From an uncultured Porphyromonadaceae bacterium (GTDB lineage Bacteria; Bacteroidota; Bacteroidia; Bacteroidales; Muribaculaceae), in NCBI GenBank assembly GCA_947643665.1, contig CANRWW010000002.1:51308-115307 (forward strand): DNA of 64,000 nt, given 5' to 3'. A program made the position numbers and the translations under genes. The notes under the pieces were generated by a model that did no database searches, was not told where the DNA came from, and saw nothing but the letters and a program-made list of their open reading frames with translations. Shown in pieces: positions 36,399 through 44,991 of this stretch. Each line of letters starts with the position of its first letter. Within the stretch, counting starts at the first letter, position 1.

Positions 36399-37829
36399 TT
36401 ATTTTGCTGCCGGCAGGCTGAAGGTGAATTTTAAGCCTCCGGTTTCGGCATTCGTGGCAGTGATGTCGCCTCCCAAGGCAACAATTATCCTGCGGACGAT
36501 GGGTATTCCCAGACCGGAACCACCGTTTTTGCGCGAACGTCCGGCATCTGTCCTGTAAAACAGGTCGAACAGGCGGGGAAGAGACTCCTCATCAACTCCA
36601 ACACCATTGTCGGCAAACGTAAAGATATGCATGTTGTTTTCTTCATGTAGCCAGCAAAGTGAGATCTTTGTCCCGCCGGAATGCTGGGCGGCATTGTAGA
36701 TCAGGTTAAGCAATGCGTTGGTAAGTAATGATTCATGTCCTATGACCTGGCAATTTTCAGGTATGTCATATATGAATTTCATGTTGTCGGCAATATGTCC
36801 TTGCAATATGTCTTGTGAAAGGAGTGCTGTCAGGTCATGGAAATTTATTTTGACGCATCCTGTTGCCACCCCATTCTCTTGAAGGCGCATTACCATTGTC
36901 ATGTCGTTTACAAGATTTGACAGACGGTTGATGTTTTGTTGTGCACGCAGTAAAAACTTTTGTTTTTGTTCCTCAGGGATATCGCTGTCACTCAAAACCG
37001 TGTCAAGGTAGCCTTTTATTATTCCGACCGGTGTGTTTAATTCATGACTTATGTTTATGCCGATCTGGCGTTCGTGGTATATCTTTTCATGTTCCGCCCT
37101 GATTTTGTCGCGGTATAATGTGAGCAAGTCGCGGGAAACATCGCCAAGCTCATCTTTTGAAAATTGCTTTGAATTAATATCATCGGGTATGCGGTCGGTG
37201 GAAATGGCATTGGCGAAATCCTGTAGTGCGTATACGTTACGGCAGATTGCCCGTGATCCGAAATATGCCAGTGCCGATGACAATATCCCCAGTATGATCA
37301 CTGCAATCCATATCATAGGATCAATGCTCAGGAAAGTAAGGACTTCGTCTTTGTATGGCAGGGCTGCAAATGAGTGTATATGGCCGTCGCTGCTTGTCAT
37401 GGAGTGTACCATGCATTTGCTGTTGCCGTATGACATGTTGGTCACTCTGGTATTTCTGCCGTTGTTCCAGAGTTTTTCGAGTTCAGGATTAATGTTTCCA
37501 TTGTCATCGTATAATAATATGGTGGCTGATGCATTGTCTGCCACTATTTCTGCATTGTCGTTGTAGACAGTTATATGCAATGGGTCAAGTGTGGTCTTGG
37601 CCGTGAAGAGCCTTATGAAATCAACTGTCTTCTGTAGATCCACGCCATGTTCGTATGCGTCTATTATGGTGAAGTTTACATTGAGAAGGCGGTTTTCAAG
37701 ATTTTCTTTCTGGCGTTGTTCCTCATGCTTTACAAAATAAATGATAGTTATGCCTATTATAAGCCACAGCATGCCCACTAAAGGGAAAAATAGTTTCCAA
37801 TGTAATCGTAAGAAATGTTTGTGAGCCAT
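36399..37829 (-). CDS. Sensor histidine kinase, orphan
   Basis: Membrane sensor that would phosphorylate a response regulator encoded elsewhere. The 476 residues start at MAHKHFLRLHWKLFF, ahead of the first membrane helix (about 12-33). A periplasmic sensor of about 130 residues follows, then a second helix (WIAVIILGILSSALAYFG), a HAMP-like linker and the dimerisation domain with the H-box INISHELNTPVGIIKGYL. The ATPase domain has N (NALLNLIYNAAQHSG), G1 (ADNGVGVD) and G2 (GGSGLGIPIVRRI) boxes. All catalytic residues are present. No response-regulator gene adjoins it, so partner and signal are unknown; the domain plan resembles PhoR-like kinases. Confidence 0.9.
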   Translation of the reverse strand: MAHKHFLRLHWKLFFPLVGMLWLIIGITIIYFVKHEEQRQKENLENRLLNVNFTIIDAYEHGVDLQKTVDFIRLFTAKTTLDPLHITVYNDNAEIVADNASATILLYDDNGNINPELEKLWNNGRNTRVTNMSYGNSKCMVHSMTSSDGHIHSFAALPYKDEVLTFLSIDPMIWIAVIILGILSSALAYFGSRAICRNVYALQDFANAISTDRIPDDINSKQFSKDELGDVSRDLLTLYRDKIRAEHEKIYHERQIGINISHELNTPVGIIKGYLDTVLSDSDIPEEQKQKFLLRAQQNINRLSNLVNDMTMVMRLQENGVATGCVKINFHDLTALLSQDILQGHIADNMKFIYDIPENCQVIGHESLLTNALLNLIYNAAQHSGGTKISLCWLHEENNMHIFTFADNGVGVDEESLPRLFDLFYRTDAGRSRKNGGSGLGIPIVRRIIVALGGDITATNAETGGLKFTFSLPAAK

Positions 37830-37916
37830 GGAACATTTGTAAATTACCCGTAATGCAATTATTAGCCACAAACTAAACAAATGGGAGCTTAAAAGGTTTA
37901 AGCCGATTGAAATAAA

Positions 37917-37964
37917 GAGGGTGCTGTATGGACGACACGGATGGGCCATCCATACAGCACCCTC
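37917..37964 (-). terminator. Strong terminator of the acyltransferase gene
   Basis: A perfect 16-bp stem (GAGGGTGCTGTATGGA, 37917-37932, with 37949-37964) is followed on the minus strand by TTTATTTC. It lies 48 bases past the stop at 38012 and before the kinase gene. Confidence 0.85.
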
Positions 37965-38011
37965 TCAATCCGGGCGACAAACAAGTCGGTATGCCGCGCT
38001 ATTGAACCATA

Positions 38012-39151
38012 TTATCTGGCTGTAGCTGACAATTGGAGATGTCTGCCATCTTTGGCAGATGCTCCTATGATCCATTTGCTTCCGGGAAGGAAGGATATGA
38101 TACGTGCGGTAATATAGCAGCATATGAATGTGGTTACGGCAATAGCCGGGATTGCAGCGACAGTTGGCAGCGGATAATCTACTTTGAACACGGTTACCCA
38201 GAAGCCAAGCCAGAAAATATGCATCAGATATATGCCATAGCTCAACTGCGACGTGCGGGTAACAATGGCAGGAGCTTCTTTTTGTGTGATACATGTGAAC
38301 AGCAGGAATGCCCCGGCTGTAAGCACCACACAGTTGATGGTGCAGAATGCCCAGCCTATTTCAAGCACCGGTGTGACAAGCAGTTGGCCAGGTATGGCTT
38401 GTATGTAGAAGGAATAAATGGTGGTTGCAGCCCCTATAAGCAGCATGGCGCTGCCTGCCCAGAGGCGCGTAGTGCGGTTCCAAGTGAGATGTACACGTAT
38501 GTAATGGGCGAGTACAAGGTAGCCGAGGTATCCGGAGAAGTACCAGAGAAGATGGTAGCTGTTCCAGAAGCATTCACCCCATACTTCTCCCCAAAGGCGG
38601 TTCATATATGGCATGCATGTGGAAATAAGGAACAGCAGTATGAAGAATCGCTCCTCCTTTGCAGATGCTTTTGCAAGCCATGGCGATACGATTGGTATGA
38701 AAAGGTATATGCTGATGAGCGGGTACATGAACCAGAAGTGTCCGGCTGTGGTGGGGAAATTCAGAAGTATGCGTGAGAGGTCGTTTATTGATGTGGCGCT
38801 GTCAATCTGCCCCCAAAGCATCGGAAGGGTGCTGTATAGCACCATGAAAATGAAGAATGGGGGTAAGATATGCAGGAATCTTTTTTTGTAGAACTGGCCG
38901 CTTGTCATGTTTGGCGACATTGGAGCCAGAAGGTATGCTGATACGATGAAAAAAAGAGGTACCGACATGCGTGAGAAACCATCGTAGATTGATACCCACA
39001 GACGGTCGCTTTCGTTTTGCAACATGGCCATGGGGCCTGCCATGTCGGATTCGCCTCCTGCTCCATAGAAATTTTCGCTGGCATGAACGAGAACTACCAG
39101 AAAACAGGCGAATACCCGTAGCCAGTCAAGAAATACGATACGATTTTTCAT
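38012..39151 (-). CDS. Acyltransferase 3 family membrane protein
   Basis: Inner-membrane O-acyltransferase (OafA/WecH/NodX relatives) that acetylates or acylates a surface glycan. The 379 residues begin at MKNRIVFLDWLRVFACFLVVLVHA, where the R and H of the LRxxAxxxVxxxH signature are visible, and form about ten membrane helices. The frame is open 12 codons further upstream, but those lie before the family's usual start. There is no C-terminal SGNH domain. It is monocistronic: an independent terminator follows it, and the thioredoxin gene upstream has its own hairpin. The substrate is unknown. Confidence 0.87.
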   Translation of the reverse strand: MKNRIVFLDWLRVFACFLVVLVHASENFYGAGGESDMAGPMAMLQNESDRLWVSIYDGFSRMSVPLFFIVSAYLLAPMSPNMTSGQFYKKRFLHILPPFFIFMVLYSTLPMLWGQIDSATSINDLSRILLNFPTTAGHFWFMYPLISIYLFIPIVSPWLAKASAKEERFFILLFLISTCMPYMNRLWGEVWGECFWNSYHLLWYFSGYLGYLVLAHYIRVHLTWNRTTRLWAGSAMLLIGAATTIYSFYIQAIPGQLLVTPVLEIGWAFCTINCVVLTAGAFLLFTCITQKEAPAIVTRTSQLSYGIYLMHIFWLGFWVTVFKVDYPLPTVAAIPAIAVTTFICCYITARIISFLPGSKWIIGASAKDGRHLQLSATAR

Positions 39152-39178
39152 TATTGAAATTTGGTTTATGATAAGACA

Positions 39179-39211
39179 GGGGAACAAAACATAAATGAGA
39201 GTTTGTTCCCC
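39179..39211 (-). terminator. Hairpin after trxA
   Basis: GGGGAACAAA (39179-39188) pairs with TTTGTTCCCC (39202-39211). It lies 64 bases past the trxA stop on the minus strand and just before the acyltransferase gene, so it probably separates the two transcripts. Confidence 0.6.
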
Positions 39212-39274
39212 AGCCTATATGACTTTTTGTTAATCAAGCGTGTTGTTTACGCTTAATATGGATCTGCCGGATGA

Positions 39275-39598
39275 TCAGAGCGCTAGAAGTTCTTCGATCT
39301 TAGCCTTGAAAGTCTCCCGTGACTGTGAGCCGGCAAGGCGGATTGAGGTCTTTTCCCCGTTCTTGAAGAAAAGGAATGTGGGGATTGACATGATGCGGTG
39401 TTCGGCGGCAAGGTCGCCCTCTTCGTCTACATTGTATTTTCCTATTACTACACGGCCTTCATATTCTGCAGCAAGGTCATCTACGATTGGGCCCATAGCC
39501 ACGCAGGGTCCACACCATGTAGCCCAAAAGTCAATGATAACAGGCTTGCCGGAGGCAATGAGTTCTTTCGCGTTAGCGTCTGTGATGGTAAGTGCCAT
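39275..39598 (-). CDS. trxA: Thioredoxin
   Basis: Cytoplasmic disulfide reductant. The 107-residue protein is a single thioredoxin fold with the active site W28-C29-G30-P31-C32, the buried D23, and the cis-proline loop MSIPTFLFFKNG. No signal peptide is present. It starts 52 bases after dnaE in the same direction and may share its transcript. Confidence 0.96.
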   Translation of the reverse strand: MALTITDANAKELIASGKPVIIDFWATWCGPCVAMGPIVDDLAAEYEGRVVIGKYNVDEEGDLAAEHRIMSIPTFLFFKNGEKTSIRLAGSQSRETFKAKIEELLAL

Positions 39599-39650
39599 TT
39601 TTTTCAGTTGTTTGGTTATTTCTTATGTTAAATGATTATGTCAAAAGGGG

Positions 39651-42600
39651 TTAGTCAGTCTCAATTTCAACCAATTCTTCATTTATATCCATGCTGTCTT
39701 CACGCAGGTCGTCATATTTGGTGGCTCCCGTGAAAGCCTGGTTGCGTTTGAATTCATAACGCAGGCTATATGAGTCTATTATGTTTATGAGATCGCGGTT
39801 CAACGGGATGCTCACTCCTGCCACGAGCCTTACTGCCCGGCCTATCTGGGGGTCGTAAATCTGCACGTTGAAAAATCCTTTTCCGGTGCCGGTAGATCCC
39901 TGGTGCTCCTGAAGCACTTTTATCAATGTAGGGGAAATTTCAGCCGGGTCAAGCAAAAGTGTCACTCCTTCGAGCAGTTGCCCGCGTGCTTCTTCAAGCA
40001 GACGTATGCGTTCCACTTCAAAGGAAATTTCTCCGTTATATCTGGTCTGGAAGCGTCCGTTGACCATAATCGGGGTACCGGGTTTCCCATATTTTTCAAA
40101 ATCGATATATTTCTGGCCGAACAGGCGGATGCGTGTGGTGCCAGTGTAATCTTCCAGATATATGGATCCCCAATATCCTCCTCGTTTTGCGGGTGCCGAT
40201 TCAAATTTTGTGACCATTCCGCCAAAGCAGATTTCGGTACCATCTGCAGGAACGGTATCATTGAACTGTTTGATCGTCCGCAGTCCATGGTTCAATTCCA
40301 TATAATATGGATCAAGCGGATGGGCAGACAGGTACATCCCGACAAGTTCGCGTTCTTTTTCGAGTTTTACGGCGTCAACCCATGGAACCGCTGATTTGTG
40401 TTGTGGCCGTCCGGCAGTGCGCATGTCGGTTTCGAAACCGCCGAAAAGAGATGCGCTTTGTTCGCGTTCGGCATTTTGGTACTGTTGCCCGTAACGTATA
40501 AGTTGTTCCGTGAATGTCTCGTCACGGTTGTTTTTCTCAAAATAATCCTCACGTTTTATATCTGTATACCAGTCGAAAGCGCCGGAAAGCACAAGGTTGT
40601 CGAATGTACGGCGGTTTATGATGCCTGCCGGCACCCGTTCAACGAAATCAAAGGGACTTTCAAACCGTCCTCCCTCGTCGCGTGTCTTGATGATTGCTGC
40701 GACCACATTGTCTCCAACTCCTTTGATAGCGGCAAGTCCGAAACGGATGTCACCCTGTTTGTTTACACCGAATTCCCGGAACGACTCATTTACGTCGGGG
40801 CCTTTTACAGTGATCCGCATGGCTTTGCACTCATCCATGAATGTGGTGAGCTTCGTAATGTCGGAGCGGTTACGGGACAGCACTGCCGCCATATATTCCG
40901 CAGGGTAGTTCGCTTTCAGGTATGCAGTCTGGAATGCTACCCATGAGTAACATGTCGCGTGGCTCTTGTTGAAAGCGTATGATGCGAATTTTTCCCAGTC
41001 TGACCAGATTTTTTCAAGCACCTTGGGGGCGTGTCCGTTTGCTTTGCCGCCTTCAAGAAATTTTCCTTTCAGATGATTCATCTTGTCAATGAGTTTTTTA
41101 CCCATTGCTTTTCGGAGTGTATCGCTTTCGCCTCGTGTGAAGTTGGCAAGCAGTCTTGACAGGAGCATGACCTGTTCCTGATACACGGTCACGCCATAAG
41201 TGTCTTTGAGGTACTGTTCCATCACCGGTATGTCGTATACGATAGGGGTCTTGCCATGCTTGCGGGCGATGAACTCCGGGATATAATCCATAGGCCCCGG
41301 GCGGTAGAGGGCATTCATGGCTATGAGGTCCTCGAATGTGGACGGCTGTAGCTCGCGAAGATATTTTTGCATGCCGGCAGACTCAAACTGGAATGTGCCG
41401 ATGGTGCGTCCGTCGCAATACAGCTTGTATGTAGCGGGATCATCAATCGGAATTTTTTCCATATCAATGTCAATGCCGTGCGTGAGTTTTATGTTTTTCA
41501 CGGCGTCCATGATGATGGAAAGCGTCTTTAGGCCGAGGAAGTCCATTTTGATAAGTCCGGTTTCCTCAATTACACGTCCCTCATACTGGGTTACAAGCAA
41601 TTTGCCTTCGAGTTTGTCTACAGCAGTGCTTACAGGCACCCAGTCTGATATTTTGTCCCTGCATATGATTACTCCACAGGCGTGTACGCCGGTGCCACGC
41701 ACGTTTCCCTCAAGTTTTTCCGCATATTTCAAGGTCTCTTTTACAAGCGGGTTCGGGCTGTTGAGTTCTGTCTTGAAAGCGTCAAGGAGATTGAAGCAGT
41801 TTGTGAGATTCATTTTTGCCTCTTTGCCGTTGACCTCAGGCATGTGCCGTGGCAACAGCTTCACAATGCGGTCGCTTTCAGGGATCGGGAGCCCTTCGAC
41901 ACGGGCCACATCCTTAAGAGCCATTTTTGTGGCCATTGTGCCATATGTGATGATATGGGCTACATTTTCGGCACCATATTTTTCAGTGACATATTGCAGT
42001 ACGCGTGCACGGCCGTCATCGTCAAAGTCCACATCTATATCCGGAAGTGAAATACGGTCCGGGTTGAGGAATCGTTCGAAAAGGAGATCATATTTTATAG
42101 GATCTATTTGGGTGATCCCCAGACAATATGCCACACACGACCCGGCTGCTGACCCGCGGCCCGGACCCACGCTTACTCCGAGCCGTTCGCGGGAAACGTT
42201 GATGAAATCCTGCACTATGAGGAAGTACCCGGGGAAACCCATGGTCTTCATAATGTGTAATTCGAATTTCACCCGTTCCTTTATCTCATCTGAAAGCTGT
42301 GATCCATAGCGGCGTTCCGCTCCTTCATAAGCAAGTTTTGCAAGGTAGTCGGCCTCGAATTTTATTCTATATAATTTGTCGTACCCTCCGAGTTTCTTGA
42401 TTTTTTTTTCCGCTTCTTCCTGGGAGAGCACCACATTGCCGTTTTCATCACGTGTAAACTCGTCAAACAGTTCCTGTTCCGTGATCCTTGAACGGTATTC
42501 TTCTTCAGTGCCAAATTCTTCAGGTATGGCATAGAAAGGCATGATAGGTGCGTGATCTATATCGTAGAATTCCACCTTGTCCGCAATTTCTATAGTATTG

Positions 42601-43529
42601 GCAAGTGTCTCGGGAAGATCAGCAAATACCTGTGCCATCTCTTCTGTGGTCTTCAACCACTCCTGTTTGCTGTATAGCAGGCGTTTTTCGTCTGATATTT
42701 TTTTACCTGTGGAGAGGCATATCAGACGCTCGTGTGCTTCGGCATCCTCTTCGTTGACAAAATGTGAGTCGTTGGTACATATCACCTTTATCCCGAACTT
42801 TTCCGCCATGCGTAACAGCTCTGAATTGACTTTCTGTTGCAGAGGATATGTTTCATGATTGGCACGCGGCACAGTGGCTTTGTGACGTTGCAATTCCAGA
42901 TAGTAGTCGTCACCGAATGTTTTTTTCCACCATTGTACGCGTTTTTCCGCCTCTTCTATCTGGTCCTGGAGGATAAGTCGTGGTATTTCGCCTCCAAGAC
43001 ATGCCGAGCATACGATCAATCCTTCTTTGTGTGCTTCGATGTCGGTTTTGTCCGTACGCGGGTGGGAGTAAAATCCGTCGGTCCACGCTTTGGATACAAT
43101 TTTGACGAGATTGTGGTATCCTTTTTCGTTCTTTGCAAGCAATATGAGGTGGCGGCCTGTATCATGCTTGTCGGTGTGTATGTCAAGTGTCTCGTTTGCC
43201 ACATAGACTTCACATCCGAGAATCGGTTTGAATATTTTCCCTTTCAGTTTTTCTGCCTCAGCCCGTTTTTCAGCCGCAAGAGCAGTGTCGCCGGCTTTTT
43301 CAGCCGCTATCGCCGCATTTTCCGCATCTTTTATCGCTCCTTTTGTTTTGGAGTTCTTTTTTGCCACGTAGTTGTAAAACTCCTTTATGGCAAACATGTT
43401 GCCATGGTCGGTGATGGCCAGCGCCGGCATGCCGTCGGCCATGGCTTTGTCAACCAATGCCTGGACAGATGCCTGACCGTCAAGAATGGAGTATTGCGTA
43501 TGTACGTGTAGATGAACGAATCTGCTCAT
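39651..43529 (-). CDS. dnaE: DNA polymerase III, alpha subunit
   Basis: Main replicative polymerase. The 1292-residue protein has an N-terminal PHP domain (HVHTQYSILDG, ALAITDHGNMFAIKEFY), the C-family polymerase core with catalytic aspartates in LPDIDVDFDDDGR, fingers and thumb, tandem helix-hairpin-helix (FGLAAIKGVGDN), and a C-terminal OB fold. Compared with E. coli DnaE (1160) it has an Ala/Glu/Lys-rich helical insert in the PHP domain (about residues 55-95) and a longer C-terminus. It lacks the exonuclease domain, so it is DnaE and not PolC. A perfect -7 box (43598-43591, minus strand) lies 62 bases upstream. Confidence 0.97.
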   Translation of the reverse strand: MSRFVHLHVHTQYSILDGQASVQALVDKAMADGMPALAITDHGNMFAIKEFYNYVAKKNSKTKGAIKDAENAAIAAEKAGDTALAAEKRAEAEKLKGKIFKPILGCEVYVANETLDIHTDKHDTGRHLILLAKNEKGYHNLVKIVSKAWTDGFYSHPRTDKTDIEAHKEGLIVCSACLGGEIPRLILQDQIEEAEKRVQWWKKTFGDDYYLELQRHKATVPRANHETYPLQQKVNSELLRMAEKFGIKVICTNDSHFVNEEDAEAHERLICLSTGKKISDEKRLLYSKQEWLKTTEEMAQVFADLPETLANTIEIADKVEFYDIDHAPIMPFYAIPEEFGTEEEYRSRITEQELFDEFTRDENGNVVLSQEEAEKKIKKLGGYDKLYRIKFEADYLAKLAYEGAERRYGSQLSDEIKERVKFELHIMKTMGFPGYFLIVQDFINVSRERLGVSVGPGRGSAAGSCVAYCLGITQIDPIKYDLLFERFLNPDRISLPDIDVDFDDDGRARVLQYVTEKYGAENVAHIITYGTMATKMALKDVARVEGLPIPESDRIVKLLPRHMPEVNGKEAKMNLTNCFNLLDAFKTELNSPNPLVKETLKYAEKLEGNVRGTGVHACGVIICRDKISDWVPVSTAVDKLEGKLLVTQYEGRVIEETGLIKMDFLGLKTLSIIMDAVKNIKLTHGIDIDMEKIPIDDPATYKLYCDGRTIGTFQFESAGMQKYLRELQPSTFEDLIAMNALYRPGPMDYIPEFIARKHGKTPIVYDIPVMEQYLKDTYGVTVYQEQVMLLSRLLANFTRGESDTLRKAMGKKLIDKMNHLKGKFLEGGKANGHAPKVLEKIWSDWEKFASYAFNKSHATCYSWVAFQTAYLKANYPAEYMAAVLSRNRSDITKLTTFMDECKAMRITVKGPDVNESFREFGVNKQGDIRFGLAAIKGVGDNVVAAIIKTRDEGGRFESPFDFVERVPAGIINRRTFDNLVLSGAFDWYTDIKREDYFEKNNRDETFTEQLIRYGQQYQNAEREQSASLFGGFETDMRTAGRPQHKSAVPWVDAVKLEKERELVGMYLSAHPLDPYYMELNHGLRTIKQFNDTVPADGTEICFGGMVTKFESAPAKRGGYWGSIYLEDYTGTTRIRLFGQKYIDFEKYGKPGTPIMVNGRFQTRYNGEISFEVERIRLLEEARGQLLEGVTLLLDPAEISPTLIKVLQEHQGSTGTGKGFFNVQIYDPQIGRAVRLVAGVSIPLNRDLINIIDSYSLRYEFKRNQAFTGATKYDDLREDSMDINEELVEIETD

Positions 43530-43590
43530 TATGTTCTGTTTGTTAATGGGGGATGATTGAATGCCTTGTCCTTGCAGGACGAAGCATTGT

Positions 43591-43598
43591 CAAAGTTA
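43591..43598 (-). promoter_or_regulatory. -7 box of dnaE promoter
   Basis: TAACTTTG on the minus strand matches the consensus, with transcription expected near 43584. The -33 region is poor. Confidence 0.45.
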
Positions 43599-43722
43599 GG
43601 TATTTTTTTTGTGATATACCATACCCGGCAAATGGATATGATGTTAAAGGGGTCAGTCTCACATCCTTGAAGAAGTGTTAAATTCAAGTTCCTGAAAAAT
43701 TAGCTTCCGGTTACATTCTGTG

Positions 43723-43754
43723 TTTGCCCAAACGAAAATAAATGGCTAACTTTG
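43723..43754 (+). promoter_or_regulatory. Consensus promoter of carAB
   Basis: TTTG (43723-43726) lies 20 bases before TAACTTTG (43747-43754), a full match in both boxes. Transcription would begin near 43761. The gap 43530-43841 holds this promoter and the dnaE -7 box; no attenuator or pyrimidine riboswitch was seen. Confidence 0.8.
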
Positions 43755-43841
43755 CAGCCATAAAGTAGGTATCCGGAAATTATCCATCAGGAAATAATGT
43801 GGATATCCTATTTGAACAAGCCAGTATTCCATAAAGTTCCT

Positions 43842-44912
43842 ATGCGACAGACACGTCAAGCCGTCCTGATGCTAGAAGACGGCACTTGCTTCACAGGGAA
43901 ATCGTTCGGCTACGAAGCTCCCACTGCCGGGGAGGTGGTTTTCAACACCGCCATGACCGGTTATCCAGAAAGCCTTACCGACCCTTCTTATGAAGGTCAG
44001 ATTCTCGTCACTACATATCCCATTTTGGGTAATTATGGTGTGCCGCCGGAAACGGTGAAAGATGATGTGAGCGAATATCTTGAAAGTTCCCGCATACATT
44101 GCCGCGCTATCATAGCACAGGATTATTCATGGGAGCCGAGCCATTGGCTCGCGACACGATCTCTGCATCAGTGGCTTCATGATGAAAAAATCCCAGGCCT
44201 TTATGGCATAGATACAAGAGCGCTTACCAAACATCTTCGTGATAAAGGATCAATGCTCGGCAAGATATATTTTACTTCGTCAGACGAGGTGGAATTCAGT
44301 GATCCGAATACTGAAAATCTGATTGCCAAGGTAAGCTGTTCGGAACCGGAATATCATGGGGATGGTGAAAAGACTGTGGTATTGGTGGACTGTGGCACAA
44401 AATTTAACATAATCAGGTGCCTGACACGTCGTGGGGTAAAAGTGATACGGGTGCCATGGAACTATGATTTCAATGGCCTGGAGTTTGACGGACTGTTTAT
44501 TTCCAACGGCCCCGGTAATCCGGACTTTGCAGAGGAAACAGTGGCTAATATCCGTAAGTTCATGGCTACAGGCAAACCCATATGCGGGATCTGTATGGGA
44601 AACCAGCTTCTAGCCAAGGCTGCAGGGGCTTGTACCTATAAATTGAAATACGGGCACCGTAGCCATAACCAACCTGTGCGCATGACCGGTACCGAGACCT
44701 GCTACATCACATCGCAAAACCATGGGTTTGCTGTGGATGATTCAAAATTGCCGTCTGATTGGGAACCTTTGTTTGTGAATATGAACGATGGTACCAATGA
44801 GGGTATACGCCATAAGGAGAAGCCTTGGTTCTCCGCACAGTTCCACCCGGAGGCATCTTCCGGTCCGCGAGATACGGAGTTTATTTTCGATAAATTCATC
44901 AATATGCTCTGA
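43842..44912 (+). CDS. carA: Carbamoyl-phosphate synthase, small (glutaminase) subunit
   Basis: Releases ammonia from glutamine for carbamoyl-phosphate, used in pyrimidine and arginine synthesis. The 356 residues have the CPSase small domain (VLMLEDGTCFTGKSFGYEA, then MTGYPESLTDPSYEGQILV) and a class I amidotransferase domain with the nucleophile in GICMGNQLLAKAAG and the His/Glu pair in QFHPEASSGP. I chose ATG 43842 (MRQTRQAVLMLEDG) to fit homologues; ATG 43797 is also downstream of the promoter and would add 15 residues. carB follows after 79 bases. Confidence 0.95.
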   Translation: MRQTRQAVLMLEDGTCFTGKSFGYEAPTAGEVVFNTAMTGYPESLTDPSYEGQILVTTYPILGNYGVPPETVKDDVSEYLESSRIHCRAIIAQDYSWEPSHWLATRSLHQWLHDEKIPGLYGIDTRALTKHLRDKGSMLGKIYFTSSDEVEFSDPNTENLIAKVSCSEPEYHGDGEKTVVLVDCGTKFNIIRCLTRRGVKVIRVPWNYDFNGLEFDGLFISNGPGNPDFAEETVANIRKFMATGKPICGICMGNQLLAKAAGACTYKLKYGHRSHNQPVRMTGTETCYITSQNHGFAVDDSKLPSDWEPLFVNMNDGTNEGIRHKEKPWFSAQFHPEASSGPRDTEFIFDKFINML

Positions 44913-44991
44913 AGCGCAGGCTGTTTCAACAATAATTCTCGATTAAAGACACTATCAATCCATCACCCCATATTGTCCATATTAATCAGGC

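Noticed and set aside
38033..38776. 247-codon plus-strand frame
   Set aside because: Antisense to the acyltransferase, whose membrane-helix pattern is clear.
41317..42309. 330-codon plus-strand frame
   Set aside because: Lies wholly antisense to dnaE, whose protein sequence is conserved throughout; Ser/Arg-rich shadow frame.
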